Under the pieces are notes generated by a model. It was not told the origin of the DNA and did no database searches. It saw only the letters and a list, made by a program, of their open reading frames with translations. The position numbers and the translations under genes are program-made. A DNA stretch of 64,000 nucleotides from Prevotella sp. GTDB lineage: Bacteria > Bacteroidota > Bacteroidia > Bacteroidales > Bacteroidaceae. Positions 50,132 to 59,553 of this stretch are shown one piece after another. The DNA lies in contig JAFQQY010000037.1 in NCBI GenBank assembly GCA_017410365.1, forward strand, positions 62,001 through 126,000, written 5' to 3'. The number at the start of each line of letters is the position of its first letter. Position 1 is the stretch's first letter.

Positions 50132-51457
50132 CTAGAGTAAACACTCTTCTCCAAAGAGCGTAGCACTGGTGCTGCCAGTGATTCTCACCTTCACGATATC
50201 ACCCACATGGTGGTTGCCCTTGTCGAACACTACCATCTTGTTCTGACTGGTACGACCGCATAACTGCTCGCGACTGCGCTTGCTGAAGCCCTCAACCAGC
50301 ACGTCGAATGTCTTGCCCTCATCGCGCTTGTTGGCAGCAGCCGACAGTTCCGTCTGCAACTGTATCATCTCGTTCAGGCGACGTATCTTCTCGTCCTCTG
50401 CCACATCATCGGGCAGATGCTTTGATGCGTATGTGCCAGGGCGCTCTGAGTATTTAAACATGAACGCACTGTCGTAGCTCACCTCGCGCATCAGCGACAG
50501 CGACTCCTGGTGGTCTTCTTCCGTCTCACTGTGATAGCCCACGAAGATGTCGGTGCTTATGGCGCACTCCGGTATGATGCGACGTATGGCAGCCACGCGG
50601 TCCAGATACCACTCGCGGGTGTATTTGCGGTTCATCAGGTGCAATATCCTGTTGCTTCCGCTCTGCACCGGTAGGTGAATATGCTTGCACACGTTGGGCT
50701 CCTCAGCTATCACGCGCAGCGTCTCATCACTCATATCCTTAGGATGCGAGGTGGTGAAGCGCACTCTCATCTCCGGCACCGTGCGCGCCACGAGACGCAA
50801 GAGCTCTGGGAAACCAGTATGGTTTTCAGTTGACGAGTTGGTTGCATAACTATTCACATTCTGTCCAAGCAGTGTCACTTCCTTAAAACCACGGTCGCAC
50901 AGGTCTTTCACCTCTCTAAGTATGCTCTCCACGTCACGACTGCGTTCACGCCCACGAGTGTAAGGCACGATGCAGTAGTGGCAGAAGTTGTTGCAACCAC
51001 GCATGATGCTCACGAAACCGCCAATCTTCGCTCCGCAGATGCGCTGCGGCACAACATCGCGATAGGTTTCTGTGGTTGACAGTTCAACATTCATCGCCTT
51101 ATGTCCTGCCTCAGCCTGAGCTATCAGTTCGGGCAGAGCGAGATAGGAGTCAGGTCCTGCCACAAGGTCGGCATGATGATTATCAAGCAAATCGCGCTGC
51201 ACGCGCTCTGCCATACATCCCAGCACACCGATAATCAGGCTTCCCCTTTTCTTCCTCAACGCATTCAGCGCCTCCAGGCGACTCAATATCTTCTGTTCGG
51301 CATTGTCGCGCACCGAACAGGTGTTCAGGAACACGGCATCTGCCTCATCAATGCTTTCACACACCACATAGTCTGCCATCTTCATTATCGAAGCCACCAC
51401 TTCCGAGTCGGCAACGTTCATCTGGCATCCGTATGTCTCTATATATAGTTTCTTCAT
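50132..51457 (-). CDS. miaB: tRNA methylthiotransferase MiaB
   Basis: 441 residues from the ATG giving MKKLYIETYGCQMN; the longer frame runs through the promoter. It has an N-terminal UPF0004 domain with iron-sulfur cysteines (ETYGCQMN, NTCSVRDNAEQK, GVLGCMAER), a radical-SAM core with RGCNNFCHYCIVPYTRGRER (C-x3-C-x2-C), and a C-terminal TRAM domain. It adds methylthio groups to i6A37 of tRNA. Length and motifs are normal. Transcribed from a TAnnTTTG promoter at 51479-51486. Confidence 0.95.
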   Translation of the reverse strand: MKKLYIETYGCQMNVADSEVVASIMKMADYVVCESIDEADAVFLNTCSVRDNAEQKILSRLEALNALRKKRGSLIIGVLGCMAERVQRDLLDNHHADLVAGPDSYLALPELIAQAEAGHKAMNVELSTTETYRDVVPQRICGAKIGGFVSIMRGCNNFCHYCIVPYTRGRERSRDVESILREVKDLCDRGFKEVTLLGQNVNSYATNSSTENHTGFPELLRLVARTVPEMRVRFTTSHPKDMSDETLRVIAEEPNVCKHIHLPVQSGSNRILHLMNRKYTREWYLDRVAAIRRIIPECAISTDIFVGYHSETEEDHQESLSLMREVSYDSAFMFKYSERPGTYASKHLPDDVAEDEKIRRLNEMIQLQTELSAAANKRDEGKTFDVLVEGFSKRSREQLCGRTSQNKMVVFDKGNHHVGDIVKVRITGSTSATLFGEECLL

Positions 51458-51478
51458 TTTCAAATCACTTAATCTCTG

Positions 51479-51486
51479 CAAAGTTA
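51479..51486 (-). promoter_or_regulatory. -7 promoter box of miaB
   Basis: Minus-strand TAACTTTG, 22 bases before the ATG at 51457. It lies inside the longer open frame, which decides the start. Confidence 0.65.
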
Positions 51487-51656
51487 CGAATTTAGGGCAA
51501 CAAAACCACAAAAGAATGCCCACAATTAATGACTTGCTGAAAAAAAACTTCATTTTTCATTATCCTTCTTTGCTCATCAACCCGTCTTCACTGAAAAAAA
51601 CTTAATCGCGGTAGCAAATTTTTCATTCTTCATTCTTCATTCTTCATTAAAAAGAT

Positions 51657-51664
51657 TACTTTTG
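51657..51664 (+). promoter_or_regulatory. -7 promoter box of the YitT-family gene
   Basis: TACTTTTG, 23 bases before the ATG at 51687, after a run of TTCATTCTTCATTCTTCATT repeats (51623-51650). Confidence 0.55.
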
Positions 51665-51686
51665 TGTCCAAATTAAACATAATGCT

Positions 51687-52586
51687 ATGAACAAGATTAA
51701 GATTTCAAGAAAATCATTAATGGCAGAATTGCGCGACTACCTGATGATTACCATCGGTATGATTTCCTATAGCATCGGATGGTCAGTGTTCCTGTTGCCC
51801 AATGAGATTGTGCTTGGAGGCGTGTCTGGTATTTCATCACTCATCTACTGGGTTACCGACTTCCCCGTACAGTTGTCTTACTTCGCCATCAACGCCGTGC
51901 TGCTGCTCTTCGCCCTCAAAATCATGGGACTGAAGTTCTGCGCAAAGACAATCTTTGCCGTTGTAACGCTGACGTGCGCCATCTCCGTTTGCCAGTATTT
52001 CTATCAGGGCCGACTGCTTGCCGACCAACCGTTTATGGCCACCATCATCGGCTCGGTGTTCTGCGGATGCGGTGTCGGACTCGGACTTTCTGCCAACGGC
52101 AGCACTGGCGGAACTGACATCATTGCAGCCATCATCAACAAGTATCGCGACATATCGCTTGGCCGTGTCATCCTGCTGTGCGACTTGTTCATCATCACAT
52201 CGAGCTATTTCGTTTTCAAGGACTTCGAAAAAGTGCTCTACGGTTATGTGGTACTCTACATCGTGGCATTCTGTATCGACCAGGTAGTCAACTCTATGCA
52301 ACGTTCGGTGCAGTTCTTCATCATCTCCGAGAAGTATGAGGAGATAGGCAAGCGCATCGGCGAATATCCGCGCCGCGGCTGTACCATCATCAACGGTCAG
52401 GGCTTCTACTCAGGCAACGAGGTTAAGATGCTCTTCGTGCTTGCCAAGAAGCGTGAGGCAAGCGCCATCTTCCAACTTATCAACGAGATAGACCCTCATG
52501 CCTTTGTAAGCCAGAGTGCAGTAATCGGTGTATATGGCGAGGGCTTCGACCGCATGAAAGTGGGCCGCAAACCGCATAGACCTTAG
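51687..52586 (+). CDS. YitT-family membrane protein (DUF161/DUF2179)
   Basis: 299 residues. Five to six membrane helices (~20-215: IGMISYSIGWSVFLLPNEI, LSYFAINAVLLLFALKI, MATIIGSVFCGCGVGLGLSA, VILLCDLFIITSSYFVF, VVLYIVAFCIDQVV), the family signature SANGSTGGTDIIA, and a cytoplasmic DUF2179 domain (RRGCTIINGQGFYSGNEVKM ... FVSQSAVIGVYGEG). The substrate of these proteins is unknown. Normal length. A hairpin terminator follows at 52713-52738. Confidence 0.9.
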   Translation: MNKIKISRKSLMAELRDYLMITIGMISYSIGWSVFLLPNEIVLGGVSGISSLIYWVTDFPVQLSYFAINAVLLLFALKIMGLKFCAKTIFAVVTLTCAISVCQYFYQGRLLADQPFMATIIGSVFCGCGVGLGLSANGSTGGTDIIAAIINKYRDISLGRVILLCDLFIITSSYFVFKDFEKVLYGYVVLYIVAFCIDQVVNSMQRSVQFFIISEKYEEIGKRIGEYPRRGCTIINGQGFYSGNEVKMLFVLAKKREASAIFQLINEIDPHAFVSQSAVIGVYGEGFDRMKVGRKPHRP

Positions 52587-52840
52587 GGTAAATTCTAAGG
52601 ATTTGTTTTGACATAGAGACAGATTTTTGTTCTAAGGATAGAAGGATTAAAGGATTCTGTTTTGACATAATTTTTATTCTAAGGATAAAAGAAGGATTTA
52701 GGGATTTTTTGTAGGGGCAGATCAGCGTATCTGCCCCTATTTGTTTCTTGGACAGAAAGACAAATAATAATCCCTTAAATCCCAAAATCCTTAGACACAA
52801 AAACAAATATTATCCTTAGACACAAAGACAGACTTCGCTC
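52587..52840. repeat. Intergenic TTCTAAGGATT / TAAATCCCAAAATCC repeats
   Basis: Copies of TTCTAAGGATNNAAGGATT and GGTTTTGACATA in several forms (52590-52700), then CCCTTAAATCCCAAAATCCTTAGACAC (52770-52830). Same family as the tandem repeat after miaB and the stretch at 54415-54495. No gene. Confidence 0.55.
52713..52745 (+). terminator. Perfect hairpin AGGGGCAGAT...ATCTGCCCCT with T-rich tail
   Basis: AGGGGCAGAT (52713-52722) and ATCTGCCCCT (52729-52738) form a perfect 10-pair stem with a 6-base loop, followed by ATTTGTTTCTT. It is 126 bases after the YitT stop and is the likely terminator. It resembles the palindrome at 62614-62649, so the two may be one repeat family. Confidence 0.6.
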
Positions 52841-52888
52841 ATCGCTCATTAAAATCTTGGAAAAACGGCAAAAAACACGGAAAAAGTC

Positions 52889-52919
52889 TTGGAAAAACGG
52901 CAGAAATACCCTATTTTTG
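52889..52919 (+). promoter_or_regulatory. Promoter of the DUF4143 ATPase gene
   Basis: TTG (52889-52891), 20 bases, TATTTTTG (52912-52919), followed by short repeats TTGGAAAAGTGGAAA before the ATG at 52996. The -33 part overlaps the repeat TTGGAAAAACGGCA. Confidence 0.6.
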
Positions 52920-52995
52920 CATTGGAAAAGTGGAAATTTTCTCCATTTTAAGCTTGGAAAAGTGGAAAAACCTATAAATAACAGAGGAGAACAAT

Positions 52996-54342
52996 ATGCT
53001 GAAACGAAAGATTGACAACTATATTTGCAACTATTATAAGACTTCTCGTAATGCCCTTCTTGTCACTGGAGCCCGCCAGATAGGCAAGACATACTCCATA
53101 CGACAATTCGGCAAGTCGTTTAAAAGTTTTATAGAGATAAACTTTATTGAAAATCCTGAAGCCATAAAGATATTCAATGGAGCCAATAGCAGCGAAGACA
53201 TTATTCTCCGCCTTTCTGCCATTACCCAAAAACCATTGATTAAAGGTGAAACACTTATATTTTTTGATGAGGTACAAAAATGTCCAGAGGCAGTTACCGC
53301 TATAAAATTTTTAGTTGACGAAGGTTCATACCGCTATATCCTTAGTGGGTCGCTATTGGGCGTAGAGCTGAAGGACCTGCGCTCAGAACCTGTTGGCTAT
53401 ATGGGAATAAAAGAAATGTACCCTCTCGACTTCGAAGAATTTATAGGTTGCGTTGGTGTCAACGAAAATGTCATGCAGTCATTGCGTAATGCCTGGACAA
53501 ACAAAACTGCCGTCGATGAACTTATCCACTCCAAGATGATGGAACTGTTCAGGCTATATCTTGTTGTAGGAGGAATGCCGGCTGCTGTAAGCAAATATAT
53601 CCAAAGCAATAATCTTATGCAGGTCATGACCGAGCAGCATAACATACTCCAACTGTACAAACGTGATATTTCACAATACGACCCAAACAACAAACTCTAT
53701 ATAGAAGACATTTTTAATCTCATTGCTCCAGAACTAAATGCCAAGAACAAGCGTTTCATATTAAAACGCCTCAACGAAAACGCCAAGTTTGAAAGATACC
53801 AAAACAGTTTTCTCTGGTTGAAAAACGCTGGTGTAGCCATACCTACATACAACATAGAAGAACCCAAGACCCCTCTGTTGCTGTCTCGCTCACGCAACCT
53901 TTTCAAATTATTCCTGAACGATATTGGTTTGCTTGCAGCCCAATACGCAGACGGCATACAGTTGCGTATCATCAACGGAGACAAAGACATCAACTTCGGG
54001 TCTGTCTATGAGAATGCCGTTGCACAAGAACTCGTTGCACACGGCTTTGAACCATATTATTATAACAACAAGAAGCGTGGAGAACTGGATTTTGTCATAG
54101 AGCACAATGGAAAAGTGCTGCCTATCGAAGTAAAATCAGGTAAAGACTACGAGACACATCGCGCCTTGTCAAACATCATGGATTGCGCCGAATACCACCT
54201 TCCTGAGGCAATAGTCTTCAACAATGACAACCTAAAGCAGATAGGCAACATTCTTTACGCCCCAATCTATATGATTATGTTCCTTGAAAAAAACATCACA
54301 GCACCAACTTATTATAAAGTTGATTTGAGTGGGATTGGGTAA
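52996..54342 (+). CDS. AAA_14/DUF4143 ATPase
   Basis: 448 residues. Walker A LLVTGARQIGKTYSIRQF, Walker B TLIFFDEVQKCPEA, then YILSGSLLGVELKDLRSEP and YPLDFEEFIG. The C-terminal DUF4143 domain includes NLFKLFLNDIGLLAAQYA, and GELDFVIEHNGKVLPIEVKS (PD-(D/E)xK-like D and E-x-K). This family is widespread in Bacteroidetes, is often present in many copies per genome, and its role is unknown. It stands alone between repeat-rich regions. Confidence 0.9.
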   Translation: MLKRKIDNYICNYYKTSRNALLVTGARQIGKTYSIRQFGKSFKSFIEINFIENPEAIKIFNGANSSEDIILRLSAITQKPLIKGETLIFFDEVQKCPEAVTAIKFLVDEGSYRYILSGSLLGVELKDLRSEPVGYMGIKEMYPLDFEEFIGCVGVNENVMQSLRNAWTNKTAVDELIHSKMMELFRLYLVVGGMPAAVSKYIQSNNLMQVMTEQHNILQLYKRDISQYDPNNKLYIEDIFNLIAPELNAKNKRFILKRLNENAKFERYQNSFLWLKNAGVAIPTYNIEEPKTPLLLSRSRNLFKLFLNDIGLLAAQYADGIQLRIINGDKDINFGSVYENAVAQELVAHGFEPYYYNNKKRGELDFVIEHNGKVLPIEVKSGKDYETHRALSNIMDCAEYHLPEAIVFNNDNLKQIGNILYAPIYMIMFLEKNITAPTYYKVDLSGIG

Positions 54343-54414
54343 TACCAGACACACTTTCAAAGTATCCAAGCTAAGTCGAGCGTTTATATGAATTAAAGTC
54401 TATATCTATTCAAA

Positions 54415-54494
54415 TATAATCCTCCAAATCCTAAAATCCCTAGACAAAAAAAACAAGAAATCCTTCAAATCCCAAAATCCCTAGACAAAAAACA
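54415..54494. repeat. AAATCC(CA)AAATCCCTAGAC repeat pair
   Basis: CTCCAAATCCTAAAATCCCT then CTTCAAATCCCAAAATCCCT, each followed by AGACAAAAAA, about 51 bases apart. Same family as the repeats at 50000-50131 and 52770-52830. Confidence 0.55.
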
Positions 54495-54608
54495 GCAATC
54501 AAAAGCGGCACGATTAACACTGCTAAGTGGCCCACTTAGCAGGTGTAAAAGGGCGTTTTAGGATTCTGAAAGGGCGGTTTAGAATTGCCATTTTTTACTA
54601 CCTGAAAT

Positions 54609-54732
54609 TGTTAAAATTCCCAAAAACGGGCAAAAAACGGGCAAAAAATGTAGGATTGAAATCCTCATACACTGCACTAAACAAACTATGGCACAGTGCG
54701 TTACATGCAAAAATGTAGGATGTAGGAGAAAT
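54609..54732 (-). repeat. Dispersed intergenic repeat, copy 2 (reverse orientation)
   Basis: Reverse complement of 11895-12020 with shared blocks TGTAGGATTGAAATCCTCAT, ACACTGCA, GCGTTACATGCAAAAATGTA and GGATGTAGGAGAAAT. Only the spacer between ACTGCA and GCGTTACATG differs. Located between the DUF4143 gene and the fimbrial operon terminator. The preceding 54495-54608 holds CTAAGTGGCCCACTTAG and GGGCGTTTTAGG-type short repeats, no gene. Confidence 0.7.
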
Positions 54733-54801
54733 CGTGATTTAAAAAATCAAACACCCTAGGGCAAGCCAAAACATCATAATGATGGTCTTCATCGTCACCC
54801 C

Positions 54802-54835
54802 ATAAATAAAAGAAATCCCCCGCGCTTGCGGGGGA
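54802..54835 (-). terminator. Rho-independent terminator of the fimbrial operon
   Basis: On the minus strand TCCCCCGC-AAGC-GCGGGGGA forms a perfect 8-pair stem followed by TTTCTTTTATTT. It starts four bases after the last fimbrial gene stop. Confidence 0.85.
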
Positions 54836-54839
54836 GAAA

Positions 54840-57176
54840 TTAGTTGAGTGCCAGATAATACAGATAGATTTCTCCAGATGTTTTTTTAATCCTATATGTT
54901 CCTGCGGCAAGTGTTGTTGTGTAATTACGGATATGATTAGACGGCGGCATCGAAACTTTCTGAATAGATGTCTCTGTGCCATCTACCACCTTCAATATTT
55001 CATAGCCATTACCACTTTCATATCGCCCCCTGCCTACAACATTCAGCGTTTGCTTCTGGTTAATTGTAAACTCTATATACGTATCAGTGTCCTTTATCTG
55101 AAAATGATAAGGCGTCTTTGCATTATTTATGGTCGGCGTCTGAGGACTATCCGTATTTCCATATTGATAGGAAGATCCCGGAGTCAATGTAAATACGCCG
55201 TCGGTTATATTTTTATCTTTAAATTTTGCATCAGCAACAATACCACTAATCGTTAAAGGAGCATTCTTAAGTATTGTTACAGGCATTGGCATATACCCAG
55301 GTACAGAGATGTCAAAAGTATAATATCCATTTAGGCGGGCATCGGAGTAAAAAGTGAATGTAACCTCGCCCTTATCTGCATCATAATCTTTTCTTTTCTC
55401 TCTGTATGGTCCAAACCATCTCAATTGCATGTTGTTAGTAAAAACAGTCATATCATCAAGATTTTTAATGCCATTATACAGAGTAAATTTATACTCATTA
55501 TTATTTATCCATGGGTTTTCGTCTACACATACATTATAATAAACAGGTTCTTTTCCACTGCCTGATGGCTCAATATATTGTAAATTTGGAACTATCCAAC
55601 TACTGCCAAAGTTATATTGAGTCAAACCGAACCGTTTTAAATCAATAGTCTTTGTTACCTCTTCCACATCAGTAGTAATTTTATATTTCAGAGTTATAGT
55701 TCCTGAAAGATCTGTATCTGCGTAAAAAGTCTGATTATCTTTATGAGCTTTAATAAGTGCATGATAGTAAAATTCCACATTACCTGTTCCGTCGCTTATG
55801 CCCACAGCTCTTTTCAGATTGTCACCATCCTTATCATTAGTTTTATCTATCTTTGCCGTCTTTCTCAAATGCAGCCAATCGTTTGTGTTTTCTACACTCC
55901 ATGATGTGGCATTAACGGTTTTGCCGTTATAGTCCACCAGCCTGATCTTGCTTCCCGTTATTTCTACGAACGGAGTAAATGTTTCTGAACCCAATTCTGT
56001 ACGCCATGTAGCGGCACTGCTCAAGCCATAACCTTTCAAGGTGAGATATACTTTATAATGGCGGTTACGAGTTACATTGTAATTGTTATATACAATCTCG
56101 TTGTTGTTGCCATAAGAATCCTCACCCAAAGCATAGCGATAGGTCACCGTGCGTGCATTGGTGCCATTTATCTCGTGCTTAGCCACCACCTCTATATACG
56201 TAGCATATTCTTTGGTGTCTGTACCAACCTTTTTATCGTCAAGCGATGTCATTGTTTCTATTATACCTTGGCGGTTTTCCGGCAAGTAAAAATACTTGTT
56301 CAGGGTATATATGTTCTTAGTATTGCCATGTAAGGCTGCTCCCGAATCATATTGATGCTCTATTTCAAACCCGATATCGCTATTAACCTCATCTGTCTCC
56401 ACTTCATCTGCTCCTTTAGCCGCAGACTCTTCCCACAGATAATATTTATTGGGGATATTATAGAGTTTGACAGATTGCAGTGTCAGTTTTACACCTGGAT
56501 ACAAGTCCCATGTGTCAAAATGAAGCGACACCATGGCCGCCATGCGATATAGCTTGGCTGTGAGTTTTGCCTGAATAGTAGTGCTTTCGATTTCTATTTC
56601 TGGCGCTGTATAATCCGTTGGATTTACTTTATGCAAGCCGTATTGGTTTACTGCCTTGTCTATATCATTATCAAGGTCGGTCACTAAGTCATTGCCTGGA
56701 GTATCTTCTGCCTTGGTAAAGAAGCCGAACATTGTCTGATTCTTGCTTATGTCATCATTATCCCAGTCCAACTGAATATTGAAAAGAGCAGATTCTTCGG
56801 TGCCATCAGCAGGAATCTTACTATCATCAATGTTTGCTACAACGTATGCATGATATGTCCCTGGGTCAAGCGAAACTGTCGTTTCTACTTTCAGCGCAGT
56901 GTTGGCTGTACCATTTTGTTTTTTAACGAGCTTATACGTGCCGTCTTCCTCTTTTTTATAAAACAAGAGCCAATATGACTGAATAACATCTATCGATATT
57001 TCCGAATCAGTGAATGTTCGTGTTGTAGGCAAGATTGCATCCAAGCCCACAACAAGTTTTACATTGCCTTCCTGTCCGGTTGTTGTCTGCCAATCGTCCG
57101 TCTCTATATGCTCGCTGCATGCCGTCATCATCAGCATGCAGAGCATTGTGAAAACTGTCGTTATATATTGTTTCAT
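54840..57176 (-). CDS. Fimbrial accessory/tip lipoprotein (FimA-superfamily core with long C-terminal extension)
   Basis: 778 residues. Lipobox MLMMTAC. N-terminal fimbrillin-type region (LPTTRTFTDSEISID, VIQSYWLLFYKKE, YHAYVVANIDD), then YNVTRNRHYKVYLTLKG, which is the R-N-x-x-Y beta strand of the FimA superfamily, at ~372. A ~390-residue C-terminal extension follows with Ig-like beta segments (SWSVENTNDWLHLR, LNGYYTFDISVPGYMPM) and a terminal carbohydrate-binding-like region (NVVGRGRYESGNGYEILKV). Last gene of the operon, in the position of the tip adhesin in Mfa-type clusters. Start ATG is 14 bases after the preceding stop. Confidence 0.7.
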   Translation of the reverse strand: MKQYITTVFTMLCMLMMTACSEHIETDDWQTTTGQEGNVKLVVGLDAILPTTRTFTDSEISIDVIQSYWLLFYKKEEDGTYKLVKKQNGTANTALKVETTVSLDPGTYHAYVVANIDDSKIPADGTEESALFNIQLDWDNDDISKNQTMFGFFTKAEDTPGNDLVTDLDNDIDKAVNQYGLHKVNPTDYTAPEIEIESTTIQAKLTAKLYRMAAMVSLHFDTWDLYPGVKLTLQSVKLYNIPNKYYLWEESAAKGADEVETDEVNSDIGFEIEHQYDSGAALHGNTKNIYTLNKYFYLPENRQGIIETMTSLDDKKVGTDTKEYATYIEVVAKHEINGTNARTVTYRYALGEDSYGNNNEIVYNNYNVTRNRHYKVYLTLKGYGLSSAATWRTELGSETFTPFVEITGSKIRLVDYNGKTVNATSWSVENTNDWLHLRKTAKIDKTNDKDGDNLKRAVGISDGTGNVEFYYHALIKAHKDNQTFYADTDLSGTITLKYKITTDVEEVTKTIDLKRFGLTQYNFGSSWIVPNLQYIEPSGSGKEPVYYNVCVDENPWINNNEYKFTLYNGIKNLDDMTVFTNNMQLRWFGPYREKRKDYDADKGEVTFTFYSDARLNGYYTFDISVPGYMPMPVTILKNAPLTISGIVADAKFKDKNITDGVFTLTPGSSYQYGNTDSPQTPTINNAKTPYHFQIKDTDTYIEFTINQKQTLNVVGRGRYESGNGYEILKVVDGTETSIQKVSMPPSNHIRNYTTTLAAGTYRIKKTSGEIYLYYLALN

Positions 57177-57190
57177 CCCGATTATCTTTC

Positions 57191-59536
57191 TTAAAATTCT
57201 GGTCTTGCCGTTATATCTCCATATGGTGCCGGCATAATATATACAGCCTCGTCGAGTGTTTCTCCGCCTGGTTTGTCGATGTTCACCGTTATCTTATAGT
57301 GGTGGTTGCGCTGTATGCGGCAGAGGCGCTCGGCTTCGGTAATGTTCTTTTCCTTAAATACATTGTATATATCGCTTCCTCCAATCCAGGCTTTTACTGC
57401 AGTTTTAGCGTCTTTAGCATTTCCTGCCTTCACAGCTATTTTTATAAGTTCATTACATGCAACCTGTAGTTTCGTTCTGTTAGTTTCAGAACACGTCTCG
57501 TATGTATAGTATAAATAATTAATTATATATTCACACATTTCCGTTGCCAATTCAGAGTTGTCAGCCCCATCTGTATAGTTTATTCTGTCGCAAATATCAT
57601 CTATCTTGCTGTTGAAATGGTCGGTGCTTTGATGAGCATCGCTATATTTCGGCAGACGGAAGTTTACCGGTACTTTATAAAAATATTCCTTTTCTCCATA
57701 CGTTGCTCTCACCAGTACATGAGTCTGCCTATTCGGTATTATAGGTTCTTCTCTCGCCATGTTTTTATTGCTATCAAACCAATAGTTCGGATAGAAATAG
57801 AATGCGAAACTGTTGTTTTCTGCATCTATTAAAGATTCTGGATGATTGGTCATCAAAGTAAAATCCGTATTTTCATATTTGTCTTCTGCCTTATTATAAA
57901 TTTCTGTCGTTGTGCTTTTATCTACATCGCCAATATTAAACAAAGTATAGCCTTTGGTATAGTTTTGGACTTTGTATTCCTTAATTTCAGAAGTAGTCGT
58001 AACCATTCCTGTTATGGCAACATCTCCAAGATAGATTTGTTTATTTGTATCTAAATTATAAACATAAAAATAAATTTCTATAGGATCTGTACTTCCGGAT
58101 ATTTCATTCACATCAAACTCAGCAAAAGATATTTCGGTTCCGGCATCTTTATCGCCATCCATACTATCTGAATCATCTTCTTTACGTAATTCTATGTCTT
58201 TTATGTTTGCTGTATAATTCCCACTTGAACTATAAAACGTAATTACTATTTTATAGTCACCACTACTTAACCCTGTAGATTTACTTCCTATTTTTGTTAT
58301 ATATTTTTGCCAATCTGATGTGTTTGGAAGGTCAAAAGTCTCGGTATATAACGACGTTTCGGAATTACCATTTTTTATTTCAAACTTAGCCTTTGCATCA
58401 TCTCTTATTGTGGCAGATTTAAAAGACAACACATAATTACCTTCATTACTAACTGTAAAGCCTAATTCTGCTGTCTCACTATCCTTAAAGCTATCTAAGT
58501 TGCCATTTGATTCAGAATATTTACCACTCTGACCACTTTTCTGTTCATATTCAGAAATTTTAACAGATATCTTATCATTATTATACCTTTCTGGTATAAA
58601 ACTCGTTGTTATTTCTTTTGTAACATCGCCTCTTTTTATCTTAATATCAAATTTACCTCCATTGGTACCTCTACGAGCAGCATAGAAAGAAAGTTTATTA
58701 GGTGTAAAATATTTTTCAGGAGTAATTGTGTATTTAATAAAACTATTATCGTTTGCTTCTGCATATTTAGTTGCAGGTTGATATATGTTTAGCGATTTGC
58801 TAATTTCTGTTCCTTTGTTGTCTGTATACTCAATTGTACCAGTACCAATGTTTTTTAAGCCTGTAACTGTAGTTTCGCTGGCTTGTAATTTATTTTGAGT
58901 ATTTTCATCTGCCACAAAAAACTCCGCCTTGGCCATTACACGCTCAAGGTTGTTGAAATTCATTATCAGATTGTTATTGCCATCGGTGTTGTAGTTTTTT
59001 TCCCCCTCCATTACTTGCGACATGACAATACCATGATTAAGCATTTCTCCTGGGGGGAATGGGTCTGTAGAGGATACAGCAAAAAATGTATCGGCATTAG
59101 ATGGATTGAAATCCGTTATTTTCTTGTCGCCATGGTCCTTAGGATAGTAGTTGGCAATAAGATATATAGCCACATTTTCGTTTTTAAGATAGTCTTTAGG
59201 CATCTGCCCCGTTATATCCCATGTGTACACACCGGTTTCTGATATCTCTGTCGTAAGATGCTTTAGCAAACCATTCTGATTGCTACCTTGCGTTTCAAAT
59301 ATCAGCAGGTCAAGCTTGGTTATCATGTTGTCATCATATTTCATGCCACGAGTCACCCCGCGTGTCATATCACTTTCCTCTGTAATATAGTCTGCCACGG
59401 CGCATTTTATCAATACTGCATTATGATACTGTTGTTCGGAAACGACAAAATCGTCTTCCGAGCACGATGCCAATGCAGCCATAGCAACTATAGCCAAACA
59501 GACATAAGTATATACGTTATATATCCTGCTAATCAT
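57191..59536 (-). CDS. Large fimbrial accessory lipoprotein
   Basis: 781 residues. Lipobox MAALASC. The N-terminal half has a fimbrillin pattern (KCAVADYITEESDMTRGV, KLDLLIFETQG, VAIYLIANYYPKD, NNLERVMAKAEFFVAD). A central region (~340-460: SYKIVITF-like strands, FTVSNEGNYVLSFKSATIRD) may be a carbohydrate-binding-like insertion. The C-terminal part has IQRNHHYKITVNIDKPGG, the R-N-x-x-Y strand. Likely an accessory subunit near the pilus tip. 17-base gap from the previous gene. Confidence 0.7.
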   Translation of the reverse strand: MISRIYNVYTYVCLAIVAMAALASCSEDDFVVSEQQYHNAVLIKCAVADYITEESDMTRGVTRGMKYDDNMITKLDLLIFETQGSNQNGLLKHLTTEISETGVYTWDITGQMPKDYLKNENVAIYLIANYYPKDHGDKKITDFNPSNADTFFAVSSTDPFPPGEMLNHGIVMSQVMEGEKNYNTDGNNNLIMNFNNLERVMAKAEFFVADENTQNKLQASETTVTGLKNIGTGTIEYTDNKGTEISKSLNIYQPATKYAEANDNSFIKYTITPEKYFTPNKLSFYAARRGTNGGKFDIKIKRGDVTKEITTSFIPERYNNDKISVKISEYEQKSGQSGKYSESNGNLDSFKDSETAELGFTVSNEGNYVLSFKSATIRDDAKAKFEIKNGNSETSLYTETFDLPNTSDWQKYITKIGSKSTGLSSGDYKIVITFYSSSGNYTANIKDIELRKEDDSDSMDGDKDAGTEISFAEFDVNEISGSTDPIEIYFYVYNLDTNKQIYLGDVAITGMVTTTSEIKEYKVQNYTKGYTLFNIGDVDKSTTTEIYNKAEDKYENTDFTLMTNHPESLIDAENNSFAFYFYPNYWFDSNKNMAREEPIIPNRQTHVLVRATYGEKEYFYKVPVNFRLPKYSDAHQSTDHFNSKIDDICDRINYTDGADNSELATEMCEYIINYLYYTYETCSETNRTKLQVACNELIKIAVKAGNAKDAKTAVKAWIGGSDIYNVFKEKNITEAERLCRIQRNHHYKITVNIDKPGGETLDEAVYIMPAPYGDITARPEF

Positions 59537-59553
59537 TTCTTTCTTTTATATCT

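Noticed and set aside
52480..52806. 108-codon minus-strand frame
   Set aside because: Overlaps the YitT 3' end and repeat DNA; no support.
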